A stretch of 64,000 nucleotides of DNA from NCBI RefSeq assembly GCF_000744945.1, contig NZ_JQMX01000001.1, forward strand, positions 868,001 through 932,000, read 5' to 3'. Of the stretch, positions 53,010 to 61,108 are shown piece after piece. Source of the stretch: Carnobacterium maltaromaticum DSM 20342 (GTDB taxonomy: Bacteria; Bacillota; Bacilli; Lactobacillales; Carnobacteriaceae). A program made the translations under genes and the position numbers. Positions within the stretch are counted from its first letter, which is position 1. Each line of letters starts with the position of its first letter. Below the pieces are notes generated by a model. The model saw only the letters and a program-made list of their open reading frames with translations. It was not told where the DNA came from and did no database searches.

Positions 53010-53038
53010 AATGTACATCAAATAAAAAATTAAGTCAA
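53010..53038 (-). promoter_or_regulatory. mgtA promoter
   Basis: TTGACT, 17-base spacer, TACATT on the minus strand, placing the start of transcription near 53003, just before the M-box. Confidence 0.7.
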
Positions 53039-53076
53039 GCCGAAAAAATTTATTGGAGATACTCTTAACTAAAATA

Positions 53077-53113
53077 ACAGACCACTCTCTGAAAATTTAA
53101 GAGAGTGGTCTGT
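53077..53113 (-). terminator. Terminator after gdhA
   Basis: ACAGACCACTCTCT/AGAGAGTGGTCTGT, perfect 14-bp stem with a nine-base loop. The T-tail is short. Confidence 0.85.
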
Positions 53114-53128
53114 TAGACTATTTTTTAA

Positions 53129-54529
<1,401 letters not shown>

Positions 54530-54707
54530 CTATGTGCTTTTCAACTTCTCATCATTATCTCATAATTTTTTAATAATGGAAAGAAAAATATAACTAAACT
54601 ATAGCATATTTTTGAAAATCGTGCATTTTCCCGTGAATACTGTTAAAATAATTAAGATGTACAAATTACACAACACTGAAAATTAAACTACAGGAGTGAA
54701 GACTACT

Positions 54708-55268
54708 ATGATAACAATGGATGATATTATTCGGGAAGGCCATCCCACTTTACGTGAGTCAGCTGCTCATGTTGACTTTCCATTAACAGATCAAGAATTA
54801 AAATTAACAGCAGAAATGATGGAGTTTTTGGTTAACAGCCAAGATCCTGAGCTTAGCGAAAAATACAATTTACGAGGGGGAGTTGGATTAGCCGCACCTC
54901 AACTAGATATAAAAAAACGCATCATTGCCGTACACATTCCAGGAACTGAAGAAAATCCAGAGCCTCAATTGAGTACCGTGATGATTAATCCAAAAATTAT
55001 TAGCCATTCTGTTCAAAACTCTTGCCTTTCTGAAGGAGAAGGTTGCCTTTCTGTTGATCGTGAAGTTCCAGGATACGTTGTACGCCACACAAGAATCACC
55101 CTACAATACTTTGATACAGAAGGTAACGAACACAAATTACGTTTGAAAAATTATGCCGCAATTGTTGTTCAACACGAAATTGATCATATTAACGGCATCA
55201 TGTTTTATGACCATATTAACCCTGATGATCCCTATAAAGTCGAAAATGATGTGACTTTGATTTCTTAA
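54708..55268 (+). CDS. def: Peptide deformylase
   Basis: Removes the formyl group from nascent proteins. 186 residues, type II PDF. The three PDF motifs are present: [14 protein letters not shown] (metal Cys) and [12 protein letters not shown] (HExxH). The frame opens at GTG 54696, but AGGAGTGA eight bases before ATG 54708 and the start [16 protein letters not shown] set this start. Its stop codon touches the first base of a tandem repeat. Confidence 0.95.
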   Translation: MITMDDIIREGHPTLRESAAHVDFPLTDQELKLTAEMMEFLVNSQDPELSEKYNLRGGVGLAAPQLDIKKRIIAVHIPGTEENPEPQLSTVMINPKIISHSVQNSCLSEGEGCLSVDREVPGYVVRHTRITLQYFDTEGNEHKLRLKNYAAIVVQHEIDHINGIMFYDHINPDDPYKVENDVTLIS

Positions 55269-55388
55269 ATAAAAAGCTCGTTGAGCCGGTTAGCTCCGAT
55301 AAGAGAATAGGAAAAATTGAGAGGACGCTTTTTGTCCTCTCGAATTTTTATCTTTTTCTCGAGGAGCTGGCTCATAAGAGCTAGCCTT
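55268..55388 (+). repeat. 121-bp palindromic repeat, copy B (tandem)
   Basis: First unit of a tandem pair directly after def. Central hairpin GAGAGGAC/GTCCTCTC, then AAAAATT/AATTTTT with one bulged base, then AGCTCC/GGAGCT, then outer GAGCC/GGCTC arms, so the whole unit can fold into one long hairpin. It differs from copy C at four positions. Confidence 0.92.
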
Positions 55389-55509
55389 AATAAAAAGCTC
55401 GTTGAGCCGGTTAGCTCCGGTAAGAAAATAGGAAAAATTGATAGGACGCTTTTTGTCCTCTCGAATTTTTATCTTTTTCTCGAGGAGTTGGCTCATAAGA
55501 GCTAGCCTT
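55389..55509 (+). repeat. 121-bp palindromic repeat, copy C (tandem)
   Basis: Second unit, head-to-tail with copy B with no spacer. The four differences from B include one that breaks a central pair (GATAGGAC). A further AATAAAAA begins after it and runs into a normal terminator. Confidence 0.92.
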
Positions 55510-55512
55510 AAT

Positions 55513-55552
55513 AAAAAAAGTTTGGTTTCTAAACAGAAATCAAACTTTTTTT
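55513..55552. terminator. Terminator after the tandem repeats
   Basis: AAAAAAAGTTTGGTTTCT with AGAAATCAAACTTTTTTT, about 18 pairs with one wobble. It ends the def transcript. Confidence 0.93.
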
Positions 55553-55645
55553 ATTTACAAGTGTAATGCGAATCCTTTGACAACAATTGAATGAATATGT
55601 TATTTTATCAGTGTAATACACTAATAAAAAAGAAGAGGTGCCTCT

Positions 55646-56062
55646 ATGTCTAGTAAAACAAATAAAATTTTTGTTAATTTACCTGTTGAAAATTTAGACC
55701 GTTCAGTTGAATTTTTCACACAATTAGGATATACGTTTAACCCACAATTTACTGATGAAAATGCAACATGTATGATTATTAGTGAGTCAATTTTTGCAAT
55801 GCTCTTGGTAAAACCATATTTTAAAGGGTTTACAAAAAAAGAAATTCCTAACACCACTACAGATTCAGAGGTAATCGTTGCACTTTCTGCAGATACACGA
55901 GCTACAGTTGATGAGCTAGTTGACAATGCCATAAAAGCTGGTGCTAAAATTACAAATGAACCTTCTGATTTAGGTTTTATGTACTCAAGAAGTTTTCAAG
56001 ATTTAGATGGACATTTATGGGAAATTGTCTATATGGATGAAAGTACTGTTGACGAAGGCTAA
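55646..56062 (+). CDS. VOC family (glyoxalase/bleomycin-resistance fold) protein
   Basis: 138 residues with the paired beta-alpha-beta-beta-beta modules of the vicinal oxygen chelate fold: KIFVNLPVENLDRSVEFFTQLGY at the start and RSFQDLDGHLWEIVYMD at the end, where the Glu is a typical metal ligand. Substrate unknown; such proteins serve as lyases, dioxygenases or antibiotic-binding proteins. RBS AAGAGGTG. Single gene closed by a strong terminator. Confidence 0.85.
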   Translation: MSSKTNKIFVNLPVENLDRSVEFFTQLGYTFNPQFTDENATCMIISESIFAMLLVKPYFKGFTKKEIPNTTTDSEVIVALSADTRATVDELVDNAIKAGAKITNEPSDLGFMYSRSFQDLDGHLWEIVYMDESTVDEG

Positions 56063-56071
56063 TATCTCAAT

Positions 56072-56115
56072 AAAAAACATGAAAGAACCGGATAGCGGCT
56101 CTTTCATGTTTTTTT
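56072..56115. terminator. Bidirectional terminator between VOC gene and endolysin
   Basis: AAAAAACATGAAAGAACCG and its complement with one wobble, T-runs on both strands. Serves the two convergent genes. Confidence 0.93.
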
Positions 56116-57109
56116 AGTAATTAATATGTTGGTTTGGTTGAATGATATCTGAAGTTAATCCATTTTTAGCTTTTAGTTTTGGATAATCAGCACCTACACC
56201 ATAGACCTTCTCCGCAATAGACCACAAGTTATCTCCGTTTTGAACAACGTATACATTACCTTTTTGGGAGGTCCCCTCCACTTTAATATCTTGCTCCAAT
56301 ACCCAAGAGTTAATAGAACTCATTAAATACTGATAATCTGAATTTGATTGTTTTTTTTGACGTATTTCAATTACCTTATACGAAGAATTTTTAACCCAAT
56401 CCGGAATAGATTCTCCTGTTGCATAATACGTAGCAAATGATTGAACACTAACTTGGTCTCCAACTGAAATTTTTGAAGCAGCCTCCTGATTTGGCAAACT
56501 ATTGTTACCCTTTGCTGTATTTGTAAACCATTCTATATTTCTCGACCCTAACAGTCGATTTAAATCAAGATGTCCACTATAGCCTGATAGTTTACCAACG
56601 GATGTATATTGATGCAAATCACAAGAAAATTCAGGCTGACTATTAGGTGTACCATCATTCATTCCATAGTGAGGAATCCAAATCCCATCAGCCTCAGCTA
56701 CATTTAAATTGAATTTTTTATATAGATGATGAGCAATATAAATGCCCACACGTTTTGCTCCCAAAGCTTTTAATTTCTGCAGATATGCACTACAACCTTC
56801 TCGCATATCTGTCATTGATTGTTCTTCTACATCCAACCACCAAAAACAGGGAGCAAACTCTTTGGCTCGTTGATAAAAATCATTTGCCTCTTGCTCCATA
56901 TCGATACGATTTACACCTCGTACCCAAGCATAAACAGCAACTGGAATCCCATATTTCTTAAATTCACGGATATGAGTTTGGTAATATTTATCTATATAAT
57001 TACTTCCGTATTGAACTCGCACAATAACTAAATCGAGCCCTTGCGCTACCTTTTGATAGTCAATAGTAGTAGGCACTTGCCACTCAGAAATATCTAATAT
57101 TCGACTCAC
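56114..57109 (-). CDS. Phage-type endolysin: GH25 muramidase with C-terminal LysM
   Basis: 331 residues. GH25 lysozyme domain at about 1-190: ILDISEWQ, then the catalytic acids in CFWWLDVEEQ near 93-97 and DLHQYTSVGKLSGYSGHLDLN. Then an SH3-like wall-binding region (about 213-275, ISVGDQVSVQSFATYYATGE) and one LysM (about 286-331, YVVQNGDNLWSIAEKVYG). No signal peptide, so export needs the holin next to it. GTG start overlaps the holin stop by four bases (GTGA). Typical phage lysin architecture. Confidence 0.92.
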   Translation of the reverse strand: MSRILDISEWQVPTTIDYQKVAQGLDLVIVRVQYGSNYIDKYYQTHIREFKKYGIPVAVYAWVRGVNRIDMEQEANDFYQRAKEFAPCFWWLDVEEQSMTDMREGCSAYLQKLKALGAKRVGIYIAHHLYKKFNLNVAEADGIWIPHYGMNDGTPNSQPEFSCDLHQYTSVGKLSGYSGHLDLNRLLGSRNIEWFTNTAKGNNSLPNQEAASKISVGDQVSVQSFATYYATGESIPDWVKNSSYKVIEIRQKKQSNSDYQYLMSSINSWVLEQDIKVEGTSQKGNVYVVQNGDNLWSIAEKVYGVGADYPKLKAKNGLTSDIIQPNQHINY

Positions 57110-57507
57110 TTATCCTCATCCTTTCCATTCATTTGATCTGTAAAAATACCTAAATATTTTTTGATAAAACCTAATTTAATCCCCATTTCTCCAAAATTTT
57201 CTAAAATGCTACCAATTTCATACAAAATTAAAAATCCGGTTGCCCAAAGAGCAATATTAATTGGGATTTGGATCCCAAAAAATGGACCAATTGCATCTAA
57301 TATCGCGGCTGAAATAATGGCAAATATAGTCGTTAATTTAGTCAAAATACCCCAGCAATTAATAGCAGATCGCCAGTTATGATTTTTTAGCGCCTTAATG
57401 TAACCTGTTACTAGATCAATAAACACTGCCAATAAATAAACACGCAGAATTGGCATGCTTCCGCCGAATAAGAACGCACCTATTTCTTGTAAAATATTTG
57501 TGAACAT
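57106..57507 (-). CDS. Phage holin (holin_4-like family)
   Basis: 133 residues, hydrophobic, with three to four membrane segments, the family's LLAVFIDLVTGYIKALKNHNWRS near 25-47, and a charged C-terminus. It forms membrane holes that release the endolysin. RBS AAGGAGG. Couples to the lysin gene; together they form a complete two-gene lysis cassette. Confidence 0.9.
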   Translation of the reverse strand: MFTNILQEIGAFLFGGSMPILRVYLLAVFIDLVTGYIKALKNHNWRSAINCWGILTKLTTIFAIISAAILDAIGPFFGIQIPINIALWATGFLILYEIGSILENFGEMGIKLGFIKKYLGIFTDQMNGKDEDK

Positions 57508-57542
57508 CTAACTCCTCCTTTCTTAAAAAAATTGTTGCTACC

Positions 57543-57660
57543 AAAAGCTTGTTGAGTTCGTCCAGTTTCGAATGAAGAATAGAACATCCCAAGAAAAGAT
57601 TTTTACTTTTACTGGAATTTATCTTTTTCCCCGAAGGGCTGTCTCATAAGAATTAGCCTT
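57543..57660 (+). repeat. Divergent copy D of the 121-bp repeat
   Basis: Keeps both ends of the element: AAAAGCTTGTTGAG on the left, and TTTATCTTTTTCC, CTGTCTCATAAGAATTAGCC on the right, with the outer arms still able to pair. The middle is changed. It lies in the leader region of the holin-lysin genes. Confidence 0.65.
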
Positions 57661-57896
57661 GTTAAAATATCAATAAACAATGAAAGTAACTTTCTAGATT
57701 AAATTCATTTATCAAAGAGGTAATGAATTCTTTTGCAACATCTCTACTCTGATTTAGTTCTGACTCTATTTGCTTATTTCTTTAACTCTTTGATACTACT
57801 ATCCTATCAATTTTCTTAGATAAATTGCTTACTAATTCTTTACAACTTTCTTCCAAATTTTTTCAAAATTATATTTATTTAAATCGTTTTAAAAAT
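57661..57896 (-). other. Gap upstream of the holin with a possible gene relic
   Basis: On the minus strand one frame from 57862 to 57662 is open except for a TAA at 57782-57784. It reads NLEESCKELVSNLSKKIDRI, then after the stop KQIESELNQSRDVAKEF and ITSLINEFNLES, which look like a helical protein. No start codon with RBS was found. It may be a decayed phage gene or chance. No confident holin promoter. Confidence 0.25.
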
Positions 57897-57938
57897 AAAA
57901 AAAGCATTAGATATGTTTCAACAAATCTAATGCTTTTT
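57897..57938. terminator. Terminator after arpU
   Basis: AAAAAGCATTAGAT/ATCTAATGCTTTTT, 14 perfect pairs and a 12-base loop. It means holin-lysin are not simply read through from arpU. Confidence 0.9.
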
Positions 57939-57972
57939 ATAAACTATATTCTATTATAACTCTACTTGTATT

Positions 57973-58377
57973 TCAGTATTCTTCACACCCAAGTGCCCAA
58001 GCAACAGCAATTAAACCAGCAGCTTTATAATTTGAATAGGAGCTAGTAGGCATATCCAAATTAAAGCTACATTCTGAATCATATTTTTCAAAACCTTTTA
58101 AATAACGTTCTTCAATTACCATTCTTTGCTTTTCATTTGGAATAGACTCTACTGCACGTTCAATACGTTCTGTTTCTTCTTCCGCGTATATTTTCGCGCT
58201 TACTTTACGTTTAGTTATATCCGATTCTTCATCAGAGGATGAACGGTTGTAGGTATTAATCATCCTTTTTTGAATTTCTCGTTTTGAAATCATTTTTAAT
58301 TTTCGATACTGCATCAAAACTTCCTCAGCTGCTATTTTTGTTTTTTCTTTATTTATTTCATCAAATAAAGTTACCAT
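57973..58377 (-). CDS. ArpU-family late transcription regulator
   Basis: 134 residues from ATG 58377, set by AGGAGTGG. It belongs to the ArpU/phage late regulator family, small sigma-like proteins that switch on phage lysis or packaging genes: helical N-terminus, then VESIPNEKQRMVIEERYLKGFEKYDSECSFNLDMPTSSY, a sigma-region-4-like HTH near 75-125. By family it should activate the holin-lysin genes next to it. Transcribed divergently from the repressor. Confidence 0.8.
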   Translation of the reverse strand: MVTLFDEINKEKTKIAAEEVLMQYRKLKMISKREIQKRMINTYNRSSSDEESDITKRKVSAKIYAEEETERIERAVESIPNEKQRMVIEERYLKGFEKYDSECSFNLDMPTSSYSNYKAAGLIAVAWALGCEEY

Positions 58378-58396
58378 TAATACCACTCCTATTCTT

Positions 58397-58411
58397 ATGA
58401 TTTAAAATCAA
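58397..58411. promoter_or_regulatory. Operator O1 of the repressor/arpU switch
   Basis: ATGATTTAAAATCAA, one mismatch to TTGATT-N3-AATCAA, just upstream of the arpU ribosome-binding site. Confidence 0.6.
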
Positions 58412-58465
58412 GTCTTTTTCTTAATCAACCTTATAAATATGCCTTATAAATTTATTTACACTCTC

Positions 58466-58494
58466 AATATACTTGATTTAAAATCCGATGTCAA
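58466..58494 (-). promoter_or_regulatory. arpU promoter with operator O2 in the spacer
   Basis: Perfect TTGACA, 17-base spacer, TATATT on the minus strand. The spacer holds TTGATTTAAAATC (58473-58485), most of the operator dyad, so a bound repressor would block RNA polymerase. Confidence 0.85.
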
Positions 58495-58501
58495 TGAAAA
58501 A

Positions 58502-58516
58502 GAGATTTATAATCAA
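58502..58516. promoter_or_regulatory. Operator O3
   Basis: GAGATTTATAATCAA, with a complete right half and 4 of 6 in the left half, between the two divergent promoters. Confidence 0.6.
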
Positions 58517-58532
58517 TATATAGATAATAAAA

Positions 58533-58561
58533 TTGATTTATAATCAAGTTTAAGTTATACT
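58533..58561 (+). promoter_or_regulatory. Repressor promoter overlapped by operator O4
   Basis: TTGATT, 17-base spacer, TATACT. The perfect operator TTGATTTATAATCAA (58533-58547) includes the -35, which predicts autorepression. Confidence 0.8.
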
Positions 58562-58592
58562 TAACCTATCATAATAGAAAGAGGATACTTCT

Positions 58593-58949
58593 ATGAAAAA
58601 ACAGTTAATTGTGGGAGAAATGATTGATTATTTTTTACAGCAACAGAAAATGACCAGAAAACATTTAGGGGAATTACTAGGGAAAAGTGAAAGTGCTGTT
58701 TCTAAGTGGATTAGCGGAGCAAATACTCCTCTAGCTAAAGATTTAGCTATCATGAGTGAGATTTTTAATGTTGATATCGAAACTTTAATGTATGGATTTC
58801 CATCTGAAGAAAACAAACTAAATTTTGATCAAATTAATACAGTTGCAGCTCATATGGCAAATACAAACAAAAAGCTATCTAAGGAAGATATAGAAAATAT
58901 CAACCACTACATCGATTTTATTATTAGTCAAAAAGAACAAAAGGATTGA
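58593..58949 (+). CDS. Cro/CI-type (XRE) repressor
   Basis: 118 residues with an N-terminal helix-turn-helix at about 20-62 (TRKHLGELLGKSESAVSKWISGANTP) and a short helical C-terminus. No S24 self-cleavage domain, so inactivation must come from another protein, as in systems that pair a short repressor with an ImmA protease. Followed 12 bases later by the ImmA-like gene. RBS AAAGAGGA. It presumably binds the TTGATT-N3-AATCAA dyads upstream. Confidence 0.88.
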   Translation: MKKQLIVGEMIDYFLQQQKMTRKHLGELLGKSESAVSKWISGANTPLAKDLAIMSEIFNVDIETLMYGFPSEENKLNFDQINTVAAHMANTNKKLSKEDIENINHYIDFIISQKEQKD

Positions 58950-58961
58950 AGGTGATTCATT

Positions 58962-59447
58962 TTGAATTATGAGCAACTCTTAAATTATGTTTCCGAAGAA
59001 TTTTCAGTTTATGAAGTTCCTTTGATTGAGCAAACTGGTAGCTATGGATTTTTTAGTAATGGAACTATTCTAATTGAAGAAACTCAAAGTGAAATCGAAA
59101 AAAAATGTATTCTTGCTGAAGAATATGGACATGGCATTAAAAATGTTGGGAATATTCTTGACCAACAGGTTACCGAAAATAGAAAGCAAGAACTTGTGGC
59201 TCGACGTTATGCTCATGAACTTTTAGTACCATTAATAGAACTAGTTCGAGCTAAAAAATTTGGTTGCAACAGCTTATTTGAAACAGCTGAATATTTAGAA
59301 GTTACTGAAGATTTTTTAATTGAAGCTTTGGAACAGTATAAAGTTCAATATGCTGATGGAATTATTGTGTCCAATCATCAAATCTATTTTGAACCTTTTT
59401 TAGAAATCACCTCATTAAAAGACCAAAGCAATCAAAAAAAGCCGTAA
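58962..59447 (+). CDS. ImmA/IrrE-family metallopeptidase
   Basis: 161 residues of the ImmA/IrrE family, which on damage signals cleaves the partner repressor (ImmA-ImmR in ICEBs1, PprI/IrrE-DdrO in Deinococcus). Motif CILAEEYGHGIKN keeps the catalytic Glu and the second His, but the first zinc His of HExxH is Ala; I recall this variant in phage members. A later RYAHELLVP helix may supply the third ligand. TTG start at 58962 with AAGGTGA upstream. Stop codon lies in the terminator stem. Confidence 0.85.
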   Translation: MNYEQLLNYVSEEFSVYEVPLIEQTGSYGFFSNGTILIEETQSEIEKKCILAEEYGHGIKNVGNILDQQVTENRKQELVARRYAHELLVPLIELVRAKKFGCNSLFETAEYLEVTEDFLIEALEQYKVQYADGIIVSNHQIYFEPFLEITSLKDQSNQKKP

Positions 59448-59478
59448 AACCAATGTACTGGTCTTACGGCTTTCTTTT
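59434..59478. terminator. Bidirectional terminator between immA and rplY
   Basis: AAAGCCGTAA and TTACGGCTTT with inner ACCA/TGGT, T-runs on both sides. Confidence 0.9.
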
Positions 59479-60068
59479 TATTCTGCAGTAGTTGTTTCTT
59501 CAGCTTCTGGTTCAGGCGCTATTACACGTTCTTCAACAGCAGCAATCTGTTCTTCTTTATCAGCTAATATTGTATAATCTTTATTTTCTTTTAGGTCTCC
59601 AATTGTAATTGACTGTCCAATTTCTAACTTAGAAACATCAACTTCAATTGTTTCAGGTAATTTATCTGGTGTTGCAGATACTAACGTAGAATATAAAGTT
59701 TGATTTAACATTCCACCTTGTTTTACTCCTACAGCATCGTTAATCAACACGATTTGGGCCTCAACTTCTGTAAGCTCTTTCATATCTACGGACACAAAAT
59801 CTACGTAAATCCATTTTCCGCTTAAAGCATCAGTCTGTTCTTCCATTAATAGAACATTCATTTTTTTTCCGTCAATATCAATTGTGTAAACTGCATTTTG
59901 ACCATTTTTTCTCAACGCTTTTTGTAAAATTTTCTCATCAATTGAGATTGCGATATTTTCTGTTTTATAACCATAAACATCTGCAGGTATTCGTCCTTCT
60001 TGTCGTAACCTCTTCTTAATAGAGCGAGGTCTTACTTCTCTTTTTTCAACTTCTAGTAAAATTGTCAT
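59478..60068 (-). CDS. rplY: 50S ribosomal protein L25/general stress protein Ctc
   Basis: 196 residues: N-terminal 5S rRNA-binding L25 domain (about 1-92, VEKREVRPRSIKKRLRQEGRIPADVYG) and the C-terminal TL5/CTC domain (about 98-180), ending in an acidic Glu/Thr tail. RBS GGGAGAG. Core chromosomal gene, which marks the right limit of the phage-like cassette. Confidence 0.93.
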   Translation of the reverse strand: MTILLEVEKREVRPRSIKKRLRQEGRIPADVYGYKTENIAISIDEKILQKALRKNGQNAVYTIDIDGKKMNVLLMEEQTDALSGKWIYVDFVSVDMKELTEVEAQIVLINDAVGVKQGGMLNQTLYSTLVSATPDKLPETIEVDVSKLEIGQSITIGDLKENKDYTILADKEEQIAAVEERVIAPEPEAEETTTAE

Positions 60069-60228
60069 AAATAAAACTCTCCCATCAATAATATTTGGTA
60101 CCTCTTTATTGTAACGATAATAAATGATAATGTCAAAGTTAGACTTTTATCAAATTTTAAACCAAGTAACTTTTAGGTTACTAGAATTTACATTAATTTT
60201 TTTAAAATTAATTGTCTAATTAAATGAC

Positions 60229-60257
60229 TTGACAAAAGGAACGTATGTTCGTATCAT
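60229..60257 (+). promoter_or_regulatory. LexA-box promoter of a 49-codon ORF
   Basis: Perfect TTGACA, 17-base spacer, TATCAT. The spacer holds GAACGTATGTTC, a perfect LexA/DinR dyad core (GAAC-N4-GTTC) that also fits the R/Y positions of the B. subtilis consensus. Confidence 0.9.
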
Positions 60258-60300
60258 GTATTAATAAAGGTATAAATAAGAAGGGAGCATTTTATAATTA

Positions 60301-60450
60301 ATGAGACTAATTAAATTATTTGAAGATCATAAACTTAGTTTAACCGAGCTTCAGCATTACTTATGGAATTTAAGTGCCTCCGAAATTCATGATGAGCTCG
60401 GATTTGAAATTTGGGAATACTATGTTAGCCTCAAAAATCATGCCGAATAA
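60301..60450 (+). CDS. SOS-controlled small protein of unknown function
   Basis: 49 residues, starting MRLIKLFEDHKLSLTELQHY and ending VSLKNHAE; acidic-aromatic, helical, no membrane segment and no motif I recognise. It is not YneA-like (no LysM or membrane anchor). The ATG lies about 44 bases after the -10; AAGGGAG is 13 bases upstream, longer than usual, so translation may be weak or controlled. The promoter predicts induction by DNA damage. Confidence 0.6.
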   Translation: MRLIKLFEDHKLSLTELQHYLWNLSASEIHDELGFEIWEYYVSLKNHAE

Positions 60451-60540
60451 GTTGGATATTTTTAAGCATATAAAAATAGAAGATTTATTTTAAGTAAACC
60501 ACTGTTGAGTTTTATAGTCTGTACCCTATTTTATAAGAAA

Positions 60541-60588
60541 ATAAAAAAGACATAGACAACAATCTTTACAGATTGATTCCAAGTCTCT
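60541..60588 (-). terminator. Terminator of the small membrane peptide gene
   Basis: CAATCT-TTAC-AGATTG inside AGAC/GTCT arms, with CTTTTTTATTTT on the minus strand. Confidence 0.6.
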
Positions 60589-60632
60589 TTATAAAATATA
60601 ATCTATTTTAAAAAGTAACAGCACTTATAATT

Positions 60633-60722
60633 TTATTTTTTTAACTTTTTAAAAATGATTACTCCCACAATAATCGTTATTATAATTGTGCTAACTAACC
60701 AAATAATAAAATTAGTTGACAT
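60633..60722 (-). CDS. 29-residue single-span membrane peptide
   Basis: Begins MSTNFIIWLVSTII and ends VIIFKKLKK: one hydrophobic span with a basic C-terminus. RBS AGGGAGG eight bases upstream. The frame extends 35 codons further but that part has no RBS. With its own promoter and terminator the transcript is about 250 bases. Size and shape resemble type I toxin peptides; homology to a named family cannot be claimed. Confidence 0.55.
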   Translation of the reverse strand: MSTNFIIWLVSTIIITIIVGVIIFKKLKK

Positions 60723-60813
60723 GCTATGGACCTCCCTCAAGTAAAATTTGGTTGCCTTTATAAAGCTTTGGTATCCGTTCTTATATAGGATAGCTAATTT
60801 ATTGTCTATAGTC

Positions 60814-60842
60814 ATTATACCTAACAATTACTCGACAAACAA
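60814..60842 (-). promoter_or_regulatory. Promoter of the small membrane peptide gene
   Basis: TTGTTT, 17-base spacer, perfect TATAAT on the minus strand, giving a leader of roughly 85 bases. Confidence 0.55.
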
Positions 60843-60928
60843 AATTAAAGAGAGTTAAGTGGGTGAGTTTCTATGCAATTCAATCATTTACTAACTAGTC
60901 AAAAACCCAACAAAATAAACAACCTGTT

Positions 60929-60983
60929 AAAAAAGAGTTAGAAAAGACTCGTAAACAGCTTCACGAAAGCTTTTCTAACTCCT
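60929..60983 (-). terminator. Terminator after tRNA-Ala
   Basis: GGAGTTAGAAAAG/CTTTTCTAACTC with an inner AGCTTTCGTGAAGCT hairpin, then TTTTTT on the minus strand. Confidence 0.88.
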
Positions 60984-60998
60984 TATTAAAATCTATAA

Positions 60999-61071
60999 TG
61001 GAAACAAGGGGGATCGAACCCCTGACCTTTTGGCTGCCAGCCAAACGCTCTCCCAGCTGAGCTATGCCCCC
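60999..61071 (-). tRNA. tRNA-Ala (anticodon GGC)
   Basis: 73 bases, full cloverleaf: acceptor GGGGGCA, D arm GCTCAGCTGGGAGAGC, anticodon arm TTTGG-CTGGCAG-CCAAA with GGC, and T arm AGGGG-TTCGATC-CCCCT. The 3' acceptor strand TGTTTCC pairs with GGGGGCA through three consecutive G-T wobbles, including G3-U70, the alanine identity element. CCA is not encoded. Confidence 0.92.
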
Positions 61072-61108
61072 ATCATTCGACAAGAATTAACTTATCGAAC
61101 AATCGTAA

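Noticed and set aside
52830..53021. 63-codon minus-strand ORF starting MMYIEREVRIEY
   Set aside because: It lies entirely within the M-box RNA; the sequence conservation is explained by the riboswitch.
55290..55505. Short ORFs on both strands across 55290-55505
   Set aside because: They are translations of the tandem 121-bp repeat and repeat the same peptide; no RBS.
55268..55509. CRISPR array
   Set aside because: Two long palindromic units directly abutting, no short repeats with unique spacers and no cas genes.
56114..59447. Intact prophage
   Set aside because: No integrase, replication, packaging or structural genes and no att-site repeats are seen within the window.
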